From positions 1 to 64,000 of the forward strand of contig DUZU01000003.1 of NCBI GenBank assembly GCA_013349285.1: a DNA stretch of 64,000 nucleotides, given 5' to 3'. Positions 42,655 to 51,100 of the stretch are shown piece by piece. The notes beneath the pieces were generated by a model. It was given only the letters and a program-made list of their open reading frames with translations, did no database searches and had not been told where the DNA came from. Position 1 is the stretch's first letter; each line of letters begins with the position of its first letter. Position numbers and translations under genes: made by a program. The stretch is from Deltaproteobacteria bacterium (lineage in GTDB: Bacteria; Desulfobacterota; Desulfobulbia; Desulfobulbales; Desulfurivibrionaceae).

Positions 42655-42734
42655 AGTCACCCCAGGGATAATGCTAAGAACAACTCTGCCCCGGGCTTTG
42701 CCCTGCCCCAAACCACAGGTCTATTGATTTCAAG

Positions 42735-42763
42735 TTGACGATTATCCTTAAGCCCAATATGAT
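42735..42763 (+). promoter_or_regulatory. Sigma70-like promoter of the REC-HK gene
   Basis: TTGACG-N17-TATGAT upstream of the 42901 ATG. Confidence 0.55.
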
Positions 42764-42898
42764 GGTTACTTAAGCAATAAGTTGATAGGAAGATTCTCCC
42801 GATTTGCAGGGAAATATTCCTCACGTTCAATATTTCACAATAAATTGAGTGTTGAGCTTTATCGACTAATTAAAAGTCAAGCCCGGGTTGGTATTTCC

Positions 42899-44107
42899 AT
42901 GCATAGTACAACTAATCCAAATAAAATAATATTACTTGTCGATGATGATCAATATCAACTTAACTCAATAGAAAGAATTTTCCTGGATAATGATATCGAA
43001 ATTATTAAGGCAACCAATGCAAAAGAAGCTTTTTCGTTAGTTAAACTTAATCAAGTTGATTTGATACTGCTTGATATTATGATGCCTGAAATTGATGGAT
43101 TCCAGGTCTGTCAGGCGCTGAAAATTGACCCCGAGACCGAAGATATACCTATTATATTCCTTACGGCCAAAGATGATGAAGATATAATTGTGAAGGGATT
43201 TGAGCTTGGCGCACAGGATTATGTGATCAAGCCCTTTAATTCACATGAATTGTTGGCTCGGGCAAAAACTCATATTGAACTAAAAGAAAAAAGTGAGGAG
43301 TTGGGAAAAATAACCCAGGTCCTTGAGGAAAGAGTTGCCGAAAGAACAGCACAGCTGGTTGAGGCAAATAACAGGTTGTTGCATTTAGGAAAAGCAAAAA
43401 GCGACTTTATTTCCCTGATTAGCCATGAATTGCGCACTCCACTAAACGCAATGACAATGCTTATTAATTCTTTAAACGATACTGTCCACACAGAAAAGCA
43501 GGCACAGTACGTTAAATATTTACAGAATTCCCTGGATAGACTTGTTCATTTTTCTGATTCGGCAATTTTGATAACATCCCTTACTGCTGATATAGACAGT
43601 GCAATAACTTATGCGCCGATATTAACCAAGAAACTTATTATCGAATGTTTTGAAAAAATAAAAAAAAGATCAGAAAGTAAAGGCATTCAGCTGGTTAGTG
43701 AACTTCAGTCAGATGAGTTACAGATCGTAGGCGATGCATCACTAATCAAAAGATGTCTATTGATTATACTTGAAAATGCAATAACATATTCTCCCCAAAA
43801 TGGTCGTGTCGTTGTCCAAGCCAAATCTGAAGATAACAATTTACTATTGCAGGTTAATGATAGCGGCCCCGGATTTTCACAAGAATCGCTTGACATGTTG
43901 TTTGATTTTTTCACAATAGACGACATTATGCATCATTCCGAAGGACTGGGCTTAGGCCTTGCCGCAGCGAAGTTAATCATGGATGCTCATTTCGGTACAA
44001 TTGAAGTTGAAAATATAAATAATAAAGGCGCTTCCGTGAAACTTTTTTTCCCAAACAAGGTAGGCTCCCAAGAACTGCTTAATTGTATTAATTCAGATCC
44101 GACCTGA
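42899..44107 (+). CDS. Response regulator-histidine kinase (REC-coiled coil-HisKA-HATPase)
   Basis: 'IILLVDDDQYQLNSIERIFL', 'LILLDIMMPEIDGFQVCQAL', 'SLISHELRTPLNAMTMLI', 'EGLGLGLAAAKLI'. Likely start at MHSTTNPN rather than 42782. Confidence 0.88.
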   Translation: MHSTTNPNKIILLVDDDQYQLNSIERIFLDNDIEIIKATNAKEAFSLVKLNQVDLILLDIMMPEIDGFQVCQALKIDPETEDIPIIFLTAKDDEDIIVKGFELGAQDYVIKPFNSHELLARAKTHIELKEKSEELGKITQVLEERVAERTAQLVEANNRLLHLGKAKSDFISLISHELRTPLNAMTMLINSLNDTVHTEKQAQYVKYLQNSLDRLVHFSDSAILITSLTADIDSAITYAPILTKKLIIECFEKIKKRSESKGIQLVSELQSDELQIVGDASLIKRCLLIILENAITYSPQNGRVVVQAKSEDNNLLLQVNDSGPGFSQESLDMLFDFFTIDDIMHHSEGLGLGLAAAKLIMDAHFGTIEVENINNKGASVKLFFPNKVGSQELLNCINSDPT

Positions 44108-44287
44108 CCTTTTGAACTTTGACGGCAAGGACGGTTTTAACCATAGGCGGCCAAACCAGCTCGACCGCCGCTGCGATCAGGGCCGTGAAAATTCTCCGGG
44201 GACAACCATGGGGGGGTAATGAAGCGCCAATGAAGAATCACCAGCAAGCTGATCCCCCATTGGCACACTTACCATTATCTTCCCGGA

Positions 44288-44446
44288 TTAATCAGCCTTC
44301 CAGAAATCATCTTTCTCTGCCCCGCATTTGGGACAGGCCCAGTCCGCGGCGACATCTTCCCACTTGGTTCCCGGCGCTACGCCGTGCTCATAATCTCCCT
44401 CTTCCGGATCATAGACATAGCCACAGGGGCATTCCCATTTTTCCAT
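44288..44446 (-). CDS. Rubredoxin (52 aa, absent from the ORF track)
   Basis: Manual translation: [56 protein letters not shown]...CPKCG; RBS AGGAGAG upstream. Confidence 0.95.
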   Translation of the reverse strand: MEKWECPCGYVYDPEEGDYEHGVAPGTKWEDVAADWACPKCGAEKDDFWKAD

Positions 44447-44485
44447 TGCTCTCTCCTGGTCTGCGGTAAAAATTAAACTTATTGG

Positions 44486-44812
44486 TTAATCCATGTTTTC
44501 CATGACCTTGCCGCAACAGGTGGGCAGCCCCTCACCCTTGGCCACTTTCATGTATTTATTGCAGGTCGCGCAGTAATAGGTGGCATCCGCCGCCGCGGTT
44601 TGTTCAACCCGCTGGGTCACCCCGCCGGCCACCCCTTCGATCACAAAGCGGGCCAGCTTGTTTTTGCCGGGAATAAACTCGCCGATCGGCGACAACCGCT
44701 TGTTATCGTTGAGGCAATCCACCATGATCCGCCACAGGGTTTCAAGATCATGGGTTTCGCCCGGATTTTCAGGCATAACTTCTACAACATTCTTATCGAT
44801 TGTAATTTTCAT
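44486..44812 (-). CDS. Protein with C-terminal desulforedoxin-like metal site
   Basis: C terminus 'YYCATCNKYMKVAKGEGLPTCCGKVMENMD' (CxxC-x14-CC), resembling desulforedoxin; N-terminal about 75 aa not recognised. Confidence 0.75.
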   Translation of the reverse strand: MKITIDKNVVEVMPENPGETHDLETLWRIMVDCLNDNKRLSPIGEFIPGKNKLARFVIEGVAGGVTQRVEQTAAADATYYCATCNKYMKVAKGEGLPTCCGKVMENMD

Positions 44813-44839
44813 GGTTTCCCTCGCTGTAAAGTTAAAGAA

Positions 44840-44879
44840 TTGTTAGTAATGATACTAATTACTAACAATAAAATGTCAA
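44840..44879 (-). promoter_or_regulatory. Promoter with overlapping palindromic operator for the redox operon
   Basis: Minus strand TTGACA-N16-TAGTAT; perfect inverted repeat TTGTTAGTAAT-N7-ATTACTAACAA covers spacer and -10. Confidence 0.65.
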
Positions 44880-45063
44880 CTTATTTTGTAACACAAAAAC
44901 ATATCTGACCACCAAAATTCATATGGAGTTAGTTGGCACTTCCCAAAAAATCTACCTACAAAAATCCAACAACAATTACAGCTAATTTTTCCATCGAAAT
45001 CAAATCATAAGCCAGGTGATAAAACTCATGACGCCCATTCTTGAGTGGCCATTTCACAACCTT

Positions 45064-45105
45064 AAAAAAAAATCCGGCAACTGAAAGTTTCTCAGCTGCC
45101 GGATA
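45064..45105 (-). terminator. Intrinsic terminator after the tandem small-protein genes
   Basis: Minus strand: ATCCGGCAGCTGAGAAACTTTCAGTTGCCGGATTTTTTTTT; GC-rich stem followed by U-tract. Confidence 0.85.
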
Positions 45106-45184
45106 GTTGTAAAAATCACTGCTTAACGTGGGGGCCGAACCCACTGACCTTAAGGTCCTTGCTGGCGGGGCGGATGGAGCTGGA

Positions 45185-45400
45185 TTACATGCCGCTCATA
45201 GCTTGGAACCAACTGGTGACCAGGCCTAAGGGTCCACCGGCGGCAATAATCCCGGAAACAAGGCAGCTTACCGACCAGGCGCCAACCAGGCCGGCGGTCA
45301 TTGCGGCGACCCCAACTACTGTTCCCTGCATGATATCGGTTCCGATTCCGTCTGTTACGATTGCATTTGCGAGTTGTTTTGTTTTAGCGGTATTTTTCAT
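45185..45400 (-). CDS. Small hydrophobic protein, paralog 2 (unknown function)
   Basis: 71 aa MKNTAKTKQLANAIVTDGIGTDIMQGTVVGVAAMTAGLVGAWSVSCLVSGIIAAGGPLGLVTSWFQAMSGM; RBS AAGGGG; shares motifs with the upstream ORF. Confidence 0.8.
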   Translation of the reverse strand: MKNTAKTKQLANAIVTDGIGTDIMQGTVVGVAAMTAGLVGAWSVSCLVSGIIAAGGPLGLVTSWFQAMSGM

Positions 45401-45456
45401 GTTCGGCCCCTTCTTGTTATAAATGTGTGGTTATAAAGTTAGTTGATAAAAATTTG

Positions 45457-45666
45457 TTATACACCGGTAACCGCGGAGATAAAGCCCTTAACCAAGCCCA
45501 GCGGGCCGGCAACGGCGGCGGCGGAAGCAAGACAGGAAATAGCCCAGATACCGATAACCGCGGAAGCTGCACCCATGATTGCTACGCTACCTTTGGTGAG
45601 GGCGTCGATGCCGGCTACGGAGTTAACGGTTTCGTTGGTGGTGGTTTTGGTGGCGGTAGTATTCAT
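45457..45666 (-). CDS. Small hydrophobic protein, paralog 1 (unknown function)
   Basis: 69 aa MNTTATKTTTNETVNSVAGIDALTKGSVAIMGAASAVIGIWAISCLASAAAVAGPLGLVKGFISAVTGV; start chosen after the TGAGG RBS. Confidence 0.8.
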   Translation of the reverse strand: MNTTATKTTTNETVNSVAGIDALTKGSVAIMGAASAVIGIWAISCLASAAAVAGPLGLVKGFISAVTGV

Positions 45667-45736
45667 GGTTGGCCTCATTATTTTTTTTAAGATATTTTTA
45701 TTTAACGATTGTTGTGCTGCTTTGATCTTATGCTAT

Positions 45737-45752
45737 TGCCAAAACCGTGCCA
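45737..45752 (-). promoter_or_regulatory. Sigma54 (RpoN) -24/-12 promoter
   Basis: Minus strand TGGCACGGTTTTGGCA against consensus TGGCACGN4TTGCA; GG/GC spacing intact, one mismatch. Confidence 0.65.
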
Positions 45753-45807
45753 ACATAAAATTATACAATAAAATCAGACAGTTGACCATTTAGATGGTGA
45801 TTGAATT

Positions 45808-45820
45808 TGTCACAGTGACA
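45808..45820. promoter_or_regulatory. Palindrome, candidate enhancer-binding-protein site
   Basis: TGTCACAGTGACA perfect palindrome about 55-70 bp upstream of the -24 element; additional TGTCA half-site at 45829-45833. Confidence 0.45.
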
Positions 45821-45948
45821 CGTTTTTTTGTCATTTTGGCAAAAGGTTATCGGGCCTTTGGGCCCAATCGAGTAATGCAAAGGGGTAAGCCCCTTGCCCG
45901 ATACGCCGCCGTTTTTACCAAGGGGTGGATACGAGGATCTTTACCTGC

Positions 45949-48123
45949 TCAAAATGCCATGCCGATACTGAAATGCACGGCATAGCTTCTTTCGTCCCGC
46001 TCCTCATCCGGCCGGGGATTTAGGGCAAAATCCAGTCTGGCCGGACCAATGGGCAACAGATATTGCAGGCCGAATCCTACTCCGAACCGCATATCCCGGA
46101 AGAAATTCTGGAGGGTTTTATCCACAAGCTCCTGGCGGCCATCAAGCAACAGGGCCGGGATCTCCTCCCGCTCCCGGTTCGGACTGACGTTGCCCATATC
46201 GCAGAAGAGCGATCCGGCAAAATTGCGCCAGATTTTCATCCGCAGCTCCAGGTTGACGGTATTGAAGCCCGTCCCCCCGAGAGGTTCACCGTCTGCATCC
46301 ATAGGGCCCAGCTTGGCCTCGCGAAAACTTCGAATTGAACTCTCGCCGCCGTTGAAAAACCGTTCGCTGATGGGGATGCCGTTCTGCTCCAACACCGGCA
46401 GCAGCAGGCCACAGTTATAGCGGCCGGCCAACACCAGCCGTTCGCTGAGGGCGTGGAAATATCTCACCCCAAAGTTAAGCCGCAAAAAATCAAGGTTTCC
46501 CCCCAGCTTTCGGCCGGCAAACTCCGCAGTCACAAAACTCCGATACCCCTTAGTGGCGAAGAACAGGTCATTTCTGGTATCCCGGGCCACCTGCAGATTG
46601 ATGGACGCCTTATTGTATGACGCTTCCTGCAGGTGCTGGTTTTGTTCGGGATCAATATCGGTGATATCGTTTTGGGAGAACTCATAGCCCCCTTTAAGGG
46701 AGACATTTTTCGGCAGCGGCAGCGAGAGATAAAAAGCGGCCCCGGTATTTTCGATCGTATAAACCGGCTGTTCCCGGTAACGATGATGAAGCGGCATATC
46801 GGCAGTCAGCCGGCGGTTGAGAAACCAGGGATCGGTATAGCCGGTTTCCAGAGAATAGCCCTTGGTGGAAACCGCCCCGTCGACCCGGGCAATTCGGCCC
46901 ATCCCGAAAAGGTTTTGGTTCTTGAAACCGGCCTGCATCCGGAAAAATTCGTAGGAGCCCCAGCCCGGCTCAAGGTAATATTCGCGAGACGGCGCTTCCG
47001 CGACCTCCACCGCAAAGGCCCTGTTTTCTTCGGGCTGATCCGGCAAAAAGTCCATTGCGACTTTAGTAAAAAGCCCGGTCGCATACAGGTCGGAGAAACT
47101 TTCCTCCACCAGATCACTTTGATAAATATCCCCTTGGGCGAAATGCAATCGCCGGTGGATGAACTCATCCCTGGTGCGCTCATTGCCGTAAAAGACAATC
47201 TCCCCGAACCGTACCAGCGGGCCGCGCAAGACGACAACAACCAGGGCCACGGTCGAAGAGGACTCCTCTTTCCTGGTCTCCACCGCAATCCTCACATCCG
47301 GATAACCACGGCTGGTAAAAAATTCGCGGACCTCACTGCTGATAAACAGCTTGCGCCGGGGACCGAAGGATGAGCCGATAAAAGGTCGGGTCGCATCCTG
47401 CAGTTGGGGCAGAACGTCCTCCCCCACCTCCCCGGCAAAGGTTATGGTCCCGATCGAGTAACGGGTTCCTTCACTGACAGTGATCCGCAGTTCCTTGGTC
47501 GCAGGGCTATAGGCATGGGGCGACACCTCCACATCCAGATAGCCCTCTGCCCGATAAAAATTTCTGATCCCCTTTTCCAATGCCTGAAAATCAGAGACCA
47601 CATAGGAAAATTCGCCACCTTTCCGGATAGCCTGCCCGATGCCTTTTTCCAGGCTAAAGAGCTGGTCCGCGGCAAAAGAGCTGTTGCCCTTAAGAAGAAC
47701 CGCCTGCACCAACGACTGTTGCCCCTCGATAATGATAAAGCGAACGATCCCCCCGGCGGCCGGCGGGTCGATGCGATAGCCGACCTGGACCTGGGTAAAC
47801 CCGGCCTGCCGGTATCTGAGCTCCATCTGAAAGGCGGCGTCATCCACCGCGATCCCCTGAAAGCCTTCCTGGCCCAACTCATCCCACTCGATACATGCCC
47901 GCAGCTCTTCCTCGCTGAGAAAGGCATTGCCCTCAAAGACGATCTGATATGGGGCGCCGCCGGTCTTTTCCCGGGCAGGTCCCCGCCAGAAAGGAAGGCC
48001 GGGCAATTCCAGGGCCAGGCCCGCTTGCGCCCCCATCCCGAAAAAAAAGACGCCCAGCAGCAGAAGAACCGCCCCCTCCCTGAATGAAACTCTATTAAAA
48101 TACTTCCAGCCGGATCTTATCAT
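45949..48123 (-). CDS. BamA/TamA-family outer membrane protein (POTRA + beta-barrel)
   Basis: POTRA-like repeats ('FVIIEGQQSLVQAVLLKGNSSF', 'EIVFYGNERTRDEFIHRRL'), barrel motifs 'RFFNGGESSIRSF', C-terminal 'AVHFSIGMAF'. Confidence 0.92.
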   Translation of the reverse strand: MIRSGWKYFNRVSFREGAVLLLLGVFFFGMGAQAGLALELPGLPFWRGPAREKTGGAPYQIVFEGNAFLSEEELRACIEWDELGQEGFQGIAVDDAAFQMELRYRQAGFTQVQVGYRIDPPAAGGIVRFIIIEGQQSLVQAVLLKGNSSFAADQLFSLEKGIGQAIRKGGEFSYVVSDFQALEKGIRNFYRAEGYLDVEVSPHAYSPATKELRITVSEGTRYSIGTITFAGEVGEDVLPQLQDATRPFIGSSFGPRRKLFISSEVREFFTSRGYPDVRIAVETRKEESSSTVALVVVVLRGPLVRFGEIVFYGNERTRDEFIHRRLHFAQGDIYQSDLVEESFSDLYATGLFTKVAMDFLPDQPEENRAFAVEVAEAPSREYYLEPGWGSYEFFRMQAGFKNQNLFGMGRIARVDGAVSTKGYSLETGYTDPWFLNRRLTADMPLHHRYREQPVYTIENTGAAFYLSLPLPKNVSLKGGYEFSQNDITDIDPEQNQHLQEASYNKASINLQVARDTRNDLFFATKGYRSFVTAEFAGRKLGGNLDFLRLNFGVRYFHALSERLVLAGRYNCGLLLPVLEQNGIPISERFFNGGESSIRSFREAKLGPMDADGEPLGGTGFNTVNLELRMKIWRNFAGSLFCDMGNVSPNREREEIPALLLDGRQELVDKTLQNFFRDMRFGVGFGLQYLLPIGPARLDFALNPRPDEERDERSYAVHFSIGMAF

Positions 48124-48138
48124 TGTGGCTACAGCCCC

Positions 48139-51100
48139 TTATTGAAAACGAAAAACCAGCCTTATCCCGGCATTATAATTATCCCAGACATCCCTTTCCG
48201 CGGTCAAAAAAACCTCATCCTGCAAACGCAAAATGTTTTCACCCAGGGTAAACTTTGCCTCAATGGTTTCATCGCCTTTTTTGGTGATGTTTTTGCCGAT
48301 ATCAAGCTGCAGCCTGTCCAAAAAATAATCCTGGGCAGCAAGGTCGTCACTGCCGAACCATTCCCGGAAAACTTCCTTGCCGACATAGACGACCAGGGCT
48401 GACATGTTTGCCGTCCTGTCCTGCCGGCCTGCCCCTCCGCTGGGCGGGCGACCGGTCAGCAGCAGATAAAGCAAATCCTCCCGGGGCAGGGGGGGCATGG
48501 ATGACAGGTTGATGATCGGTTCATCATAGGGCCCCTGCACCATCACCGAAATATCATAGCCGCCGATCCGGGCGCTACCGGTCAGTTCAAGGCGCGGCCG
48601 ATCGGGATAAAGTTCAAGAAAATGGATTATGCCGGAGTTAACAACCAGCTTGCCGGCCGGCAAAAAAATCGTGACCTCATTGACATAAATTTTACCGGTG
48701 ACAATCGGCAGCTCCCCGGTGCCGCCGATTTTTAGTTCTGGCCGGAACCGGCCCTTGAAGAGATTGGAGGTTACCACGATCTCCTCCTTGGCGGTAACGG
48801 CAACATCAAACCCGGTACTGTGCAGCGGTTCGTCCTGAAAGGAAATCATCTCCGGCCGGCCGTCGGCACCCAGCCCCTGCAAACCGGCAAAAAGCGAGGA
48901 CAACAAGCCGATATTCTTTGAAATCTTGGTGTCGGTCAATTCGATTTTGCCGACAATCCGACCCTGACCCGCCGCATAGGAGAGATCCAGGCCGGCATCG
49001 GCCCGAACCTTGATCCCTTCGGCCCGATACAAAAGCAAATCCGATCCGGCCAGAGTCAGGTTGCCGCTGATGGCCCCATCCGGAGTGCGGGCGGCCATGC
49101 CTTGCCCATGCACGGGCGCCCCCCCGACCAGGCCGCGGAACGAATTAAGCTTGAAGGTCTGATTATCAAGCGAGGCGGCAGCTTCTATATTCTTGATGGC
49201 AGGGATATTCATGCTGTGCCGCAAGCCGCCTTCTTTCATGATGAACTCCGCCCGGATCACCGGTTTTTGCGGGGTCCCTCTCACCAAAAATTCTCCGGCC
49301 AGGATCCCGGAGGCCCCCCTGACCTCCGGATATTGCTTGGCAAACCAACCGAGGTCATGCAGGGTAAAGGTGCCGGCCAGATCAAGCTTGCCATCAAGGT
49401 TACGAAGATCCTGCCAGGCCTTGCGGCTAAAAATTTCGCCGGGCAGCGCCCCGTGCGCATCCAGTGACAACAATTCGGAATGAAGAAAAAGCCGTTCCGC
49501 CAGCACCAGATCCTTGGCCAACTGAAAATCCGCATCAATTGACAAGGGCCGCGACGGCAGCCAGGCGGAAAACCCGGCCGGCACCAGATGTTGCGCCTTT
49601 ACTGTTATATGCCCGGCGGGCGCCCGCCACGAACCGTCAAGACTGATCTCCGCCCGGATCGGGCCACTCTCTTGAATGACTCCCGGCACAAGCTGCGCCA
49701 ACACCCAGGGCTCTTCGAGATTTATAGCGGCCCGGAGATTGAGCCCCTCTGCCTCCGGCAAAGAGATGGCGCCATCCTTAAAGGCAACCGGGATATTGCC
49801 CTGCAGGCGAACAAGATCCCTCCCCTTTTGCGAAAAGCTAACCCCGGCAATCTTCAATCGATTTTCGGCATAGGAGAAATCATAGGTGCAGTCCAGGGCA
49901 ATGGCCGCATCCTCCCCGGCCAACCCCCTCACCGCACCGGCGGCCGTAAACGACGGCGAGGTCAGGGGGCCCAAAAAATCGATCCTGGCCTTGGCCTGCT
50001 GAAAATTTACCCTGCGCGGCAAATACTCCGCAATAAGAGCGGCGCCTCCGGGACCGCTGTCCACCTTTATTTTCAGGTCGGCTGCGCCGGTAGACAGCTT
50101 GCCCTGGATGGCAATGGTCAGATCCTTGCCGGCCAAGACCAAATCGTGGTCGACCGCAACTTCATTACCCTGCACCAAAAAACGGGCCGGGCTTTGCAGC
50201 GCCAATAGATGTTTTTTATAGCCAACGGTCAGCTCCTTGACCAAGATAGTGCTTGCCGCGCGCCCCCCCTTCTCGCGCCAGGCCATCCCCCCGGACCCGG
50301 CCAGAGAGTACCCTTGGTCGTGCTTTGCCTGAAAGCTGGTCACCTCCAGGTTGTGCTTGTCGATCTTGGCCTCGACGGCAAACCGTGAAAACCGTTGTCC
50401 ACCCACAAGCAGGTCTTGGCCGGTGGCCCTGAAGGCGGCCCGCACCTCGGCAAGAGGCCCGGCCAGCTCCCCCTCGGCCGCAACCCGGCCCTTAACCGCC
50501 ATTGCCCCGCCCTGGTCCGCCGGCGGCAGATAGCGGGAGATATCCTGCACCGATGCCGTAAAATGGCCCTTCAGCAATTCTTCTTTATTAAGATGATAGA
50601 CCCCCGTTAGATGCAAGTTGTCCGGCCCCTGTTCAGCGGTAAAGCTCTCCAGGTGAATAAGTTGCTCCCGATAGGTTCCCCGAGCCTGATAATGCTGGAC
50701 CGCAACCCCCTGAATCACGCCCTTCTTGCCGACCATCTTGAAATCAACCACCGGAGCCAGCAGGGTGCCGCCATACCGCCCCGAGGCCTCCAGCGGTCCG
50801 GACAAGGAAGGACTGCCTTCAAAAAAGGTCAACCGACTTGCATCCGCAAGAGCAACCGCCCAAAGGCCCTGCAGAGCAGACTGATAATACGCCTCGGCAT
50901 CCAACAAATCGGCGGGCAGCTGATAGGCGACATCGCGCAAAGAGATGGAATTCCCTGCCCCGGCCAGCCGGGCTTTTGTTAAAGCCAGCCGCCCCCCCTG
51001 CTTGAATTCGCCCTGCACCTCAAGCTGATCCAAGGCAAAATGATCGAGAAATCCGGTGACCGCCATCGGCAGAACGTTGAAATAGGGACGCAAGGATGAA

